Assembly (NCBI RefSeq): GCF_000802965.1 | Contig: NZ_JSAK01000022.1 | Span: 106,241 to 170,240 of the forward strand | DNA length: 64,000 nt | Reading direction: 5' to 3' | DNA from: Pseudomonas fluorescens | Lineage (GTDB): Bacteria; Pseudomonadota; Gammaproteobacteria; Pseudomonadales; Pseudomonadaceae | Part shown: in pieces, positions 33,862-42,013 of the stretch | How the letters are laid out: each line of letters begins with the position of its first letter | How positions within the stretch are numbered: the first letter of the stretch is position 1 | Program-made: the position numbers and the translations under genes | The notes under the pieces: generated by a model | The model's database searches: none | The model's input: the letters and a program-made list of their open reading frames with translations, nothing else | Told to the model about the DNA's origin: nothing

Positions 33862-34653
33862 ATGTCGACTAGCGGACAAGTCTCCCTCGAGCGAAGCATT
33901 CCTCCCATCACCGTGCTGCCGCGTCCGCTGTATGCGCGGGTGGAGAGTCTCAACGCGGGTTCCTGGACCCCGTCCCATCGCCACGACTGGGTGCAGTTTT
34001 CCTATGCCATCAGCGGCGTTCTCGGTGTGCACACCGCTGAAGGCAGTTTCTTTGCGCCGCCGCAGTGGGGCATCTGGATTCCAGCGGATCTTGAACATCA
34101 AGTGGTGACGTCGATGCGCGCCGAGATGCGCAGCCTGTACGTGCGACGCGAGGATTGCCAGTGGGCGGACGGACGTTGCCGGGTGCTGGAAGTGACACCG
34201 TTGGCGCGGGAGCTGATCAAGAGTTTCTGTTTGCTGCCGGTGGAGTATCCGCAGGGCGACAGCCAGGAAGCGCGGCTGGTGAGCGTGTTGCTGGATCAAC
34301 TGGCCGGGTTGCCGGAAGTCGGTTTTTCCCTGCCGTTACCCCGCCACGTACGGTTGCTGGGGCTATGCAACGAGCTGATTGGAAATCCCGATCGCAACGT
34401 GACGTTGCAAGAGTGGGCAGAGCGACTGGGGACCTCGGAAAAAACCCTGATGCGCCTGTTCCAGCGTGAAACCGGGTTGAGCTTCCGGGGCTGGCGGCAA
34501 CGTGCGCGGTTGCTGTCGTCGTTGAGTTTGCTGGAGGAGGGCGACAGCGTGACCAATGCCGCGCTGGCGTGTGGGTATGACTCGACGTCGGCGTTTATTG
34601 CGGCGTTCAAAAGTCTGTTCGGGTTTACCCCGGGGGAGTTGTTTCGGCAGTGA
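33862..34653 (+). CDS. AraC-family transcriptional regulator with cupin sensor
   Basis: 263 residues. An N-terminal cupin-like sensor (SLNAGSWTPSHRHDWVQFSY, WGIWIPADLEHQV) precedes a C-terminal double helix-turn-helix: NVTLQEWAERLGTSEKTLMR and FRGWRQRARLLSSLSLLEEG ... YDSTSAFIAAFKSLFGFTPG. Its place after the thiolase matches PA4787, so it may control the acyl-CoA genes; its ligand is unknown. Family-B repeats flank it on both sides. Confidence 0.9.
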   Translation: MSTSGQVSLERSIPPITVLPRPLYARVESLNAGSWTPSHRHDWVQFSYAISGVLGVHTAEGSFFAPPQWGIWIPADLEHQVVTSMRAEMRSLYVRREDCQWADGRCRVLEVTPLARELIKSFCLLPVEYPQGDSQEARLVSVLLDQLAGLPEVGFSLPLPRHVRLLGLCNELIGNPDRNVTLQEWAERLGTSEKTLMRLFQRETGLSFRGWRQRARLLSSLSLLEEGDSVTNAALACGYDSTSAFIAAFKSLFGFTPGELFRQ

Positions 34654-34660
34654 GGGCTCC

Positions 34661-34750
34661 ATCGCTGGCAAGCCAGCTCCCACAGAGAATGATGCGTGCC
34701 GCATGATTTCGGCTCGACGCATAACCTGTGGGAGCTGGCTTGCCAGCGAT
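34661..34750. repeat. Paired REP-type palindrome, family B, reversed orientation
   Basis: ATCGCTGGCAAGCCAGCTCC (34661) and CTGTGGGAGCTGGCTTGCCA (from 34726) point outward compared with most pairs. They fill the gap between the convergent AraC regulator and chemoreceptor genes and may end both messages. Confidence 0.8.
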
Positions 34751-34772
34751 TGACCGCGCAGCGGTCCGCCGG

Positions 34773-36719
34773 TCAGGTACGGAACCGTCGAACCAACCCA
34801 TCCAGCTCATTCGACAACCCCGCCAGACTCTGCGAGTCCAGTCGCGCCGAGTTCGCCAGTTCGGCCACCAACTGCGCATCGCCATGGATCTGGCTGATGT
34901 GCCGATTAATGTCTTCAGCCACTTGATGCTGCTGCTCAGCCGCCGTGGCGATCTGGGTGTTCATGTCGCGAATCACGTCCACCGACTCGCGAATCTGCCC
35001 GAAACTGCTGCGTGCTTCGCCAATGCGCGTGACCGATTGCTGCGACACTTCCAGGCTCGCATGCATCTGCTGAGTGACCTGGCTGGTGCGCTTGGCGAGG
35101 TTGCCCAGCAAGCCGTCGATTTCCGCGGTGGAGTCGGCCGTGCGTTTGGCCAGCGCCCGCACTTCGTCCGCCACCACCGCAAAACCCCGACCTTGTTCGC
35201 CGGCCCGTGCTGCCTCAATGGCCGCGTTCAGTGCCAGCAGGTTGGTTTGCTCGGCGATCGAGCGAATGGTGCCGAGGATCGACTGAATGTCATTGCTGTC
35301 GCGCTCCAGTTGTTGCATCGACTGCGCCGACTGTTCGATTTCCTGGCTCAGGCGATCGACGCTGCTCACCGCCGCGTCGATCTGCTGCTGACCTTCGCGC
35401 GCCTGGCGCTGACCACTGTCGGCCGATTCGGCGGCCTGACTGCAAGAGCGCGCTACTTCATTGGCGGTGGCGACCATTTCATGGAACGCGGTGGACACCA
35501 TGTCCACGGCCTCACGCTGGCGACCGGCGGCTTCGGCCATGTCGCTGGACACTTGGGTCGAGCTTTTGGACGTGGCGAGAATTTTCGTCGCGGCACCGCC
35601 AATGCTCTGGATCAGGTTGCGAATCGCGGTCAGGAACTGGTTGAACCAGCTGGCCAGTTGCGCGGTTTCGTCGCTGCCACGTATTTGCAGGTTTTTCGTC
35701 AGGTCGCCTTCACCCTGGGCAATGCCTTCGAGGCCATCGGCCACGCTGCGGATCGGACGCACGATGACGCTGGCGAAACTGGCGCCGACCACGGCGAAGA
35801 TCACCGCCAGTACCGCCGCGATGATCGCGATCAACCAGGTCAGTTGGGTCGCCGTGCTCATCACGTCGCTTTGTTTGATCAGGCCGATGAAGGTCCAGCC
35901 CAGCTGCTCCGATGGCCAGACGTTGGCCATGTAGCGTTCGCCGTTGAGTTCGACTTCAACCAGGCCTTTGCCGGCCTTGGCCAGTTGTGCATAACCCTCA
36001 CCGAGGCTGCTCAGGGCCTTGAAGTTGTGTTCCGGTTGTTTCGGGTCGACCAGTACGGTGCCGTTGTTTTCCAGCAGCATCAGGTAACCGGTTTCGCCGA
36101 GCTTGATCTGTTTGACCAGTTCGGTCAGCTGCTTGAGCGACACGTCGATGCTGACCACGCCGCCGTTGGTGCCCAGTTTATTGTCGATGGTGCGCACGGT
36201 GCTGACGTAGGACGTATCGTTTTCGGCCCAGTAATAGGCCTCGGTACGGAACGGCTTGCCCGGTTTGGCCTGGGCCGCCTTGTACCACGGACGCTGGCGC
36301 GGGTCGTAGTTGGCCAGCTTGGCATCGTCCGGCCACGACACGTAACCGCCGGCGGCGGTGCCCAGAATCGCGTAGGCATAGGACGGGTGGGCGTTGCCCA
36401 GGTCCTGCAGGAAGCCGAAGAGTTTCTTGTCCGCCTCACCCTGAGGAACACTCGCGGCGTTGGCGCTCATGTAGGTCTTGAGGCTGTCGTCGGAGTTGGT
36501 GATCAGCGGTTGCTTGGCCAGATACTCGACGTTCTGGCTGATGCCGTCGAAAAACAGTTGCATGGCATTGCTGACCTGACGGATTTCACGACCGCTGCTG
36601 TCGACGAATCCGTCCTTGGCATCACTGCGCAAGTTCAGCACAACGAGGGTGGCGACCAGCACCACGGGCAAGCAGGCGATGATTGCAAACGCCCAGGTCA
36701 ACTTCTGTTTGATGTTCAT
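34773..36719 (-). CDS. Methyl-accepting chemotaxis protein with dCACHE sensor
   Basis: Chemoreceptor of 648 residues. I use the ATG at 36719 (MNIKQKLTWAFAIIACLPVV) with GGAGCG upstream; the longer frame adds 44 polar residues without support. Membrane helices at about 8-28 and 282-302 flank a double CACHE domain, followed by HAMP and a signalling domain with the hairpin SNDIQSILGTIRSIAEQTNL / LNAAIEAARAGEQGRGFAVV. The sensor has YDPRQRPWYKAA and VVSIDVSL, which resemble the amino-acid-binding dCACHE pattern (R, W-Y, D). Amino-acid sensing is therefore plausible, not shown. Confidence 0.9.
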   Translation of the reverse strand: MNIKQKLTWAFAIIACLPVVLVATLVVLNLRSDAKDGFVDSSGREIRQVSNAMQLFFDGISQNVEYLAKQPLITNSDDSLKTYMSANAASVPQGEADKKLFGFLQDLGNAHPSYAYAILGTAAGGYVSWPDDAKLANYDPRQRPWYKAAQAKPGKPFRTEAYYWAENDTSYVSTVRTIDNKLGTNGGVVSIDVSLKQLTELVKQIKLGETGYLMLLENNGTVLVDPKQPEHNFKALSSLGEGYAQLAKAGKGLVEVELNGERYMANVWPSEQLGWTFIGLIKQSDVMSTATQLTWLIAIIAAVLAVIFAVVGASFASVIVRPIRSVADGLEGIAQGEGDLTKNLQIRGSDETAQLASWFNQFLTAIRNLIQSIGGAATKILATSKSSTQVSSDMAEAAGRQREAVDMVSTAFHEMVATANEVARSCSQAAESADSGQRQAREGQQQIDAAVSSVDRLSQEIEQSAQSMQQLERDSNDIQSILGTIRSIAEQTNLLALNAAIEAARAGEQGRGFAVVADEVRALAKRTADSTAEIDGLLGNLAKRTSQVTQQMHASLEVSQQSVTRIGEARSSFGQIRESVDVIRDMNTQIATAAEQQHQVAEDINRHISQIHGDAQLVAELANSARLDSQSLAGLSNELDGLVRRFRT

Positions 36720-37164
36720 CCGCGCTCCAGATTTTCTTGTAGGCCCACGCAGTGCAGATGACTCGCGGTTTATTGGCAGCCGTAAACGTTCTTGTGAACC
36801 CGGATCCGTGAGTACGGCATCGTTATTGTTGTCGGAACGATTGTCGGACAAATCAGTTTGTCACTTAGGACTTCGGCGGCGGTCGGAGGAAATTGAGGAC
36901 TGTTGTGAAAAATCCTGCGCAGGGTATGAATCCGGATGTCAGCTTCTGTCACAAATGCCCTTGCAGCCCGCAGACTACAAGTGCTGCGGCCTCGGCTATG
37001 ATCCAGAGCGGCCGGTGATGGACCGCAGGTTTTCGTGATGAAAACGGCACATTGTGTGCATCGGCAATGTTCATAGGTCGGCACCCCCTCCCCCGATTGA
37101 GTGGATTGCCGTATAACGAATGACTTTCGCGTGTTTGGTAATAAAGGACCCACAATAAAAGCTG
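36720..37164. other. Spacer between the chemoreceptor and the RIO kinase gene
   Basis: 445 bases with no gene I can support. It holds the two divergent promoters. The only clear structure is the palindrome GACAAATCAGTTTGTC at 36847-36862 (6-bp arms, 4-base centre), placed where it could serve as an operator for the chemoreceptor gene. Confidence 0.5.
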
Positions 37165-38058
37165 ATGAAGACTCCAAAACGCATTGAACCCCTGATCGAG
37201 GACGGTCTGGTCGACGAGGTGCTGCGCCCACTCATGAGTGGTAAAGAAGCAGCTGTTTATGTGGTGCGCTGCGGCAACGAGTTACGTTGCGCGAAGGTCT
37301 ACAAGGAGGCGAATAAACGCAGTTTCCGCCAGGCGGCCGAGTATCAGGAAGGCCGCAAGGTACGCAACAGCCGTCAAGCCCGGGCCATGGCCAAGGGTTC
37401 CAAGTTTGGCCGCAAGGAAACCGAAGACGCCTGGCAGAACGCTGAAGTGGCGGCGCTGTTCCGTCTGGCCAGTGCCGGTGTGCGAGTGCCCAAGCCGTAT
37501 GACTTCCTCGAAGGCGTGCTGCTCATGGAACTGGTGGCCGACGAGTACGGTGATGCCGCGCCGCGTCTGAATGACGTGGTGCTGGAGCCGGATCAGGCGC
37601 GCGAATATCACGCGTACCTGATTTCGCAGATCGTGCTGATGCTGTGTACCGGTCTGGTGCACGGTGACCTGTCCGAGTTCAACGTGCTGCTGACGCCGAC
37701 TGGTCCTGTGATCATCGACCTGCCGCAGGCGGTGGACGCGGCGGGCAACAACCACGCGTTCAGCATGCTGGAGCGGGACGTGGGCAACATGGCGTCCTAC
37801 TTCGGACGGTTTGCGCCGGAGTTGAAAAAGACCCGCTACGCCAAGGAAATGTGGGCCCTGTACGAGGCCGGTACCTTGCACCCGGCCAGTGTCTTGACCG
37901 GTGAGTTCGACGAGCCGGAAGAGTTGGCCGACGTGGGCGGCATCATGCGCGAGATCGAGGCCGCACGCCTGGATGAAGAGCGCAAGCAAGCGGTCCGTGC
38001 CGCTGACGACGCCCCCCCAAGCAAGGCCGAAGAACCGCCTCCGCCGTGGATGCAGTGA
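37165..38058 (+). CDS. RIO-type serine protein kinase
   Basis: Atypical protein kinase of the RIO1 class, 297 residues, cytoplasmic. The ATP loop is LMSGKEAAVYVVRCG, the anchoring Lys is in LRCAKVYKEANKRSF, the catalytic loop is GLVHGDLSEFNVLL and the metal loop Asp is in PVIIDLPQAVD. A proline/glutamate-rich tail ends the protein. Its bacterial targets are not known. The start lacks a well-spaced ribosome site (AAAGGA is about 16 bases away), so an unusual initiation is possible. A strong terminator follows. Confidence 0.92.
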   Translation: MKTPKRIEPLIEDGLVDEVLRPLMSGKEAAVYVVRCGNELRCAKVYKEANKRSFRQAAEYQEGRKVRNSRQARAMAKGSKFGRKETEDAWQNAEVAALFRLASAGVRVPKPYDFLEGVLLMELVADEYGDAAPRLNDVVLEPDQAREYHAYLISQIVLMLCTGLVHGDLSEFNVLLTPTGPVIIDLPQAVDAAGNNHAFSMLERDVGNMASYFGRFAPELKKTRYAKEMWALYEAGTLHPASVLTGEFDEPEELADVGGIMREIEAARLDEERKQAVRAADDAPPSKAEEPPPPWMQ

Positions 38059-38070
38059 TCGGCTAAAGAA

Positions 38071-38095
38071 AAACCCGGCTTCGGCCGGGTTTTTT
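38071..38095 (+). terminator. Rho-independent terminator after the RIO kinase gene
   Basis: AACCCGGC - TTCG tetraloop - GCCGGGTT, followed by five T. A textbook intrinsic terminator 13 bases after the stop codon. Confidence 0.95.
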
Positions 38096-38112
38096 ATGTG
38101 CAACACAAATCC

Positions 38113-38213
38113 CTGTAGGAGCTGCCGCAGGCTGCGATCTTTTGATCTTGATCTTAATATCCAAAATCAAAAGATCGTCCGAACGCGGCCCGAGCCTGCG
38201 GCAGCTCCTACAG
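38113..38213. repeat. Paired REP-type palindrome, family A, with an insertion in the right arm
   Basis: CTGTAGGAGCTGCCGCAGGC at 38113; the right unit (AAAATCAAAAGATCG ... GCCTGCGGCAGCTCCTACAG) is split by about 15 extra bases, TCCGAACGCGGCCCGA. Confidence 0.8.
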
Positions 38214-38224
38214 CTGGTGTTCGT

Positions 38225-38623
38225 TCAGGTACAGCACCCCGACTCAAGATTCTTGAGAATCGGACAATCCGGCCGGTGATCGCCCTGACAATGCTCAACC
38301 AGGTCTTGCAAGGTATCGCGCAGTTGCCCCAGCTCCCGGATTTTCTGGTTCAGCTCATCAATATGCTGACGGGCCAATGCCTTCACATCGGCACTGGCAC
38401 GCTGGCGGTCTTGCCAGAGGGTCAGCAGTTTGCCGACCTCTTCCAGGGAAAACCCCAAATCCCGTGAGCGCTTGATAAACGCCAGGGTATGCAAGTCATC
38501 GTCGCCGTAAACCCGGTAACCGCTATCAGTGCGATGGGCAGCCTTGAGCAAGCCGATGGACTCGTAATAACGGATCATCTTCGCACTCAGGCCGCTGTGG
38601 TTAGCTGCTTGGCCGATGTTCAT
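38225..38623 (-). CDS. cueR: CueR, copper-responsive MerR-family regulator
   Basis: Cu(I) sensor that activates copper-export genes by twisting promoters with a 19-bp spacer. 132 residues: MerR helix-turn-helix at the N-terminus (MNIGQAANHSGLSAKMIRYY), the dimer helix, and the metal loop HCQGDHRPDCPIL with the two Cu-binding cysteines spaced as in CueR, then a terminal CC. Its start overlaps the copA stop in ATGA, so it is translated with copA and the pair is probably self-regulated from the copA operator at 41050. Confidence 0.95.
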   Translation of the reverse strand: MNIGQAANHSGLSAKMIRYYESIGLLKAAHRTDSGYRVYGDDDLHTLAFIKRSRDLGFSLEEVGKLLTLWQDRQRASADVKALARQHIDELNQKIRELGQLRDTLQDLVEHCQGDHRPDCPILKNLESGCCT

Positions 38624-41013
38624 CGGTTGTCCTCCAGGTCCTCGGGTTTCCAGGTTTTCAACAGTAACGCATTGCTCACCACGCTGACGCTCGACAGCGC
38701 CATCGCCGCACCCGCCAGCACCGGGTTGAGGAAGCCGAACGCCGCCAACGGAATGCCGATCAAGTTATAGACGAAGGCCCAGAACAGGTTCTGGCGGATC
38801 TTCGCGTAGGTCTTGCGGCTGATCTCCAGCGCCGCCGGCACCAATCGCGGATCGCCGCGCATCAGGGTAATCCCGGCGGCGTGCATGGCCACGTCGGTGC
38901 CGCCGCCCATGGCGATGCCGATGTCGGCGGCGGCCAGTGCCGGGGCGTCGTTGATGCCGTCGCCGACCATCGCCACCACGCCGGTTTTTTTCAGCGCGAC
39001 GACCGTGGCGGCTTTGTCCGCTGGCAACACTTCGGCGTGTACGTCGCTGATCCCGAGCGCTTCGGCAACCACTTTGGCGCTGCCTCTGTTGTCGCCGGTC
39101 AGCAGATGGCTGCTGATGTGGCGCGCGCTCAGTTGTTGCACCGCTTGCAGCGCGCCGGGCTTGAGGGTGTCACCGAAGGCGAACAGCCCCAGCACCATTG
39201 GCTCGGAGCTTTGTACGATCAACCAGGACAGGGTCCGGCCTTCGTTTTCCCAAGCGGTGGCCGATTCTGCCAGTGAGCCGGCATTCAAGCCGCTTTCCTC
39301 CAGCAAGCGACGATTGCCCAGGGCCAGACGCCGACCGTCGAGATTGCCGGCAATGCCGCGTCCGGTCAGGGACTGGCTGTCGGTGACATCGGCGACGATC
39401 AACCCGCGTTCGACGCAAGCGTCCAACACAGCCTTGGCCAGCGGGTGTTCACTGCCGCGTTGCAGCGCGCCGGCCATTTGCAGCAGGCCGGCTTCATTTC
39501 CGTCGATGGCGCTTAAATGGGCGATGCGCGGTGCGCCCGACGTCAGGGTGCCGGTCTTGTCGAACACCACCGCGCTGACTTCATGTGCACGCTCCAGCGC
39601 TTCGGCGTCCTTGATCAGAATCCCGTAACGCGCCGCCACCCCGGTACCGGCCATGATCGCGGTCGGCGTGGCCAGGCCCAGTGCACAAGGGCAGGCAATC
39701 ACCAACACCGCAACAGCGTTGATCAGCGCGGTTTCGATTGGCGCGCCGTACAGCCACCAGCCAATCAAGGTCGCCAAGGCCAGCAGCAAAACCACCGGCA
39801 CGAAGATCTGGCTGACTTTATCCACCAGTTTCTGGATCGGTGCCTTTGCCGCTTGGGCGTCCTCAACCAGACGAATGATCCGCGCCAGCACGGTTTCCGC
39901 ACCGAGGGCTAGAGTGCGCACGAGCAACCGGCCTTCACCGTTGATCGCGCCGCCGGTGACCTTGTCGCCCGGTTGTTTCGGTACCGGCAGGCTTTCGCCA
40001 CTGATCAGCGCTTCGTCGGCATGGCTCTGGCCTTCGACAACTTCGCCGTCCACCGGGAAGCGTTCTCCGGGTTTGACCAGCACCAGGTCGTTGAGGCGTA
40101 AGGCGTTGATGGCGACGTCCTGCTCACGGCCATCGATCACCTGAATCGCCCGCTCAGGGCGCAGTGCTTCGAGGGCGCGAATGGCGCTGGCGGTTTGTCG
40201 TTTGGCGCGACTTTCGAGGTATTTGCCCAGCAAAACCAGGGCGATTACCACCGCTGACGCTTCAAAATAAAGATGCGGCATACGCCCGTCGGCGGTCGCC
40301 CATTCGTAGAGGCTCAAGCCATAACCAGCGCTGGTGCCCAGGGCGACCAGCAAATCCATGTTGCCTGCACCGGCGCGCACGGCTTTCCATGCCGCCACAT
40401 AAAACCGCGCGCCGAAGATAAATTGCACCGGCGTAGCCAATGCGAATTGCGCCCAGGCCGGCAGCATCCAATGCACGCCGAACGGTTGCAACAGCATGGG
40501 CAGGACCAACGGCAAGGCGAGGGCGATGGCCGCAATCAAGGCCCAGCGTTCGCGGTGCAGGCGAGTTTGTTGGAGGTCGGTTTTGGGGTGTTCGGCTTCC
40601 CAGACGCTGGCGCTGTAGCCCGCCTTGGTCACGGCGCCGATCAGGATTTGCGGATCGACTTGGCCGAGCAGTTCCAGGTGCGCCCGTTCGTTGGCCAGGT
40701 TGACGCTGACGCTCTTCACACCCGGCATTTTGTTCAGCGCCCGTTCAACGCGACCGACACAGGACGCGCAGGTCATGCCGTCAATGCTCAATTCCAGGCT
40801 TTGCTGCGGCACGCTGTAACCGGCCTTTTTCACCGCCTCCATCAAGGCCGGCAGGCTGTCGACAGGCGCTTGAACCCGGGCTTGCTCGGTGGCCAGGTTG
40901 ACGCTGACGGCACTGGCACCGAGGACTTTGCTCAAGGCGCGCTCGACACGCCCGGCGCAACTGGCGCAGGTCATGCCGGCAATCGGCAGATCGAAGGTGG
41001 TGGATTCGGACAT
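38620..41013 (-). CDS. copA: CopA, Cu(I)-exporting P1B-type ATPase
   Basis: Pumps Cu(I) out of the cytoplasm, 797 residues. Two N-terminal heavy-metal domains carry MTCASCAGR (about residue 14) and MTCASCVGR (about 82). Eight membrane helices follow. The transport motif is VIACPCALGLATPTAI; the phosphorylated Asp is in VFDKTGTLTSG; the hinge is MVGDGINDAPALA; the HP motif is GSEHPLAKAV. It is the first gene of the leftward copA-cueR operon, with a CueR-type promoter 37 bases upstream of the start. Confidence 0.97.
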   Translation of the reverse strand: MSESTTFDLPIAGMTCASCAGRVERALSKVLGASAVSVNLATEQARVQAPVDSLPALMEAVKKAGYSVPQQSLELSIDGMTCASCVGRVERALNKMPGVKSVSVNLANERAHLELLGQVDPQILIGAVTKAGYSASVWEAEHPKTDLQQTRLHRERWALIAAIALALPLVLPMLLQPFGVHWMLPAWAQFALATPVQFIFGARFYVAAWKAVRAGAGNMDLLVALGTSAGYGLSLYEWATADGRMPHLYFEASAVVIALVLLGKYLESRAKRQTASAIRALEALRPERAIQVIDGREQDVAINALRLNDLVLVKPGERFPVDGEVVEGQSHADEALISGESLPVPKQPGDKVTGGAINGEGRLLVRTLALGAETVLARIIRLVEDAQAAKAPIQKLVDKVSQIFVPVVLLLALATLIGWWLYGAPIETALINAVAVLVIACPCALGLATPTAIMAGTGVAARYGILIKDAEALERAHEVSAVVFDKTGTLTSGAPRIAHLSAIDGNEAGLLQMAGALQRGSEHPLAKAVLDACVERGLIVADVTDSQSLTGRGIAGNLDGRRLALGNRRLLEESGLNAGSLAESATAWENEGRTLSWLIVQSSEPMVLGLFAFGDTLKPGALQAVQQLSARHISSHLLTGDNRGSAKVVAEALGISDVHAEVLPADKAATVVALKKTGVVAMVGDGINDAPALAAADIGIAMGGGTDVAMHAAGITLMRGDPRLVPAALEISRKTYAKIRQNLFWAFVYNLIGIPLAAFGFLNPVLAGAAMALSSVSVVSNALLLKTWKPEDLEDNR

Positions 41014-41049
41014 GGGTCACGCTCCCTGTAGAAGATGCCTACAGGATCA

Positions 41050-41070
41050 ACCTTGCCATGCTGGCAAGGT
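41050..41070 (-). promoter_or_regulatory. CueR-type operator/promoter of copA
   Basis: Perfect dyad with 9-bp arms ACCTTGCCA and TGGCAAGGT around three bases. Read on the minus strand, a TTGACC -35 hexamer starts the dyad and GATCCT lies 19 bases on, the long spacer that MerR-family activators need. It matches the E. coli copA operator layout (TTGACC-19-TAACCT). Confidence 0.88.
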
Positions 41071-41088
41071 CAAGCGCCATTTTTAAAA

Positions 41089-41170
41089 GCAAAAGATCGC
41101 AGCCTGCGGCAGCTCCTACAGATTTTTCACCTACCCCTGTAGGAGCTGCCGAAGGCTGCGATCCTTTTAA
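41089..41170. repeat. REP-type pair, family A, outward orientation
   Basis: AAAGCAAAAGATCGCAGCCT ... CAGCTCCTACAG, then CTGTAGGAGCTGCCGAAGGC ... GATCCTTTTA. The units are arranged tail to tail, opposite to most family-A pairs in the window, and lie between the copA promoter and the next gene. Confidence 0.8.
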
Positions 41171-41177
41171 AGGCGAC

Positions 41178-41561
41178 TCAATATCCCAAAGCTGCAGGCT
41201 TCAAATACATTCCTTCCTGCGTCATCGCAATCCGAAACTTCAACACATCACCGGCCTTGAGCGTGATGTTCTGCGACCCCGGCGCCAGCATGCCCGGATT
41301 GCAACCCGGAGCCTGGCCCGGCAACAGTTTCAGTCGCAGCGATACAATACCCGGCGGCAGATTGAAAGAGGTGCTTTCTTCCTGGAACAACCGCGCCGAC
41401 AGCTGATCCTGGATGTACACGCCGATCTCGCAACTGGTCGACACTTCCAGCCGCTCGCGGGAAATGACCAGTACGCCATAATCCTCCCCGGCGGCATTGA
41501 CCGATGGCGCGGCGGCGAAAAGGCTGAGGAAGCCAAACAGGCTGAAAGCTGACCAGCGCAT
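41178..41561 (-). CDS. Small secreted protein of unknown function in the copper locus
   Basis: 127 residues from the ATG at 41561 (AGGAG about ten bases upstream); a longer frame adds nine residues. The signal peptide is MRWSAFSLFGFLSLFAAAPS ending near VNA|AGED. The mature part is a small beta-rich domain with two cysteines (EVSTSCEIGVYIQDQ and GQAPGCNPGMLAPG) that could form a disulfide. No copper-ligand motif (Met-rich or CxxC) is visible. Lying between copA and copZ it may be part of the copper response, but it has no CueR box of its own on this strand. Confidence 0.75.
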   Translation of the reverse strand: MRWSAFSLFGFLSLFAAAPSVNAAGEDYGVLVISRERLEVSTSCEIGVYIQDQLSARLFQEESTSFNLPPGIVSLRLKLLPGQAPGCNPGMLAPGSQNITLKAGDVLKFRIAMTQEGMYLKPAALGY

Positions 41562-41652
41562 GGGCTGAATCTCCTGAGATCGAGTCATAGATGGACGAAG
41601 CTTGGCCGAGCGCGACGCCGATTGCCAGCCCGGCAGATCTCTTCAGAACTTG

Positions 41653-41673
41653 ACCTTGCCATGGTGGCAAGCT
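41653..41673 (+). promoter_or_regulatory. CueR-type operator/promoter of copZ
   Basis: Dyad ACCTTGCCA - 3 bases - TGGCAAGCT, one mismatch from perfect. TTGACC (41650-41655) and GACACT (41675-41680) are separated by 19 bases, as in other MerR-family promoters. About 43 bases before the copZ start. The same box precedes copA. Confidence 0.88.
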
Positions 41674-41722
41674 CGACACTGCACGCAGCCTTATCAAACA
41701 GCCTCATTAAAGGAGTCATTCC

Positions 41723-41920
41723 ATGCAAGTGTTCAATGTTGAAGGCATGTCCTGCGGTCACTGCGTCAAGGCCATCACGCAAGCCGTTCAGGCCAAAGAT
41801 TCGGCCGCCAGCGTGCGCGTCGACCTGGCCTCGAAAGAAGTCGGCGTCGAGACTGCGTTGACCGCTGATCAAGTGATCGCGGCAATCAGCGAAGAAGGCT
41901 ATGGCGTCAAATTGGCCTGA
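41723..41920 (+). CDS. copZ: CopZ, copper chaperone
   Basis: Cytosolic Cu(I) carrier that hands copper to CopA and CueR, 65 residues, a single heavy-metal-associated domain. The metal site is VEGMSCGHCVKAITQAV (Cys-x-x-Cys at 11 and 14), and EEGYGVKLA ends the fold. AAAGGAG precedes the start. Read from its own CueR-type promoter on the opposite strand to copA. Confidence 0.95.
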   Translation: MQVFNVEGMSCGHCVKAITQAVQAKDSAASVRVDLASKEVGVETALTADQVIAAISEEGYGVKLA

Positions 41921-42013
41921 TCTTTTTAATAGTTAGCGAGCTATCTTAATGTTCAAGGCGTCCGGGCGCGGCTAGACTGTCGGGCTGCTGACTTCTGTCC
42001 CACTGGATGCCTG

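Noticed and set aside
33697..34750. Repeats around the AraC gene as a CRISPR or transposon end
   Set aside because: Units are palindromic, irregularly spaced, shared with many other spacers in the window and have no target duplications or cas genes.
36720..36851. Extra 44 N-terminal residues of the dCACHE chemoreceptor
   Set aside because: They would put a polar stretch before the first membrane helix; the ATG at 36719 has a good ribosome site.
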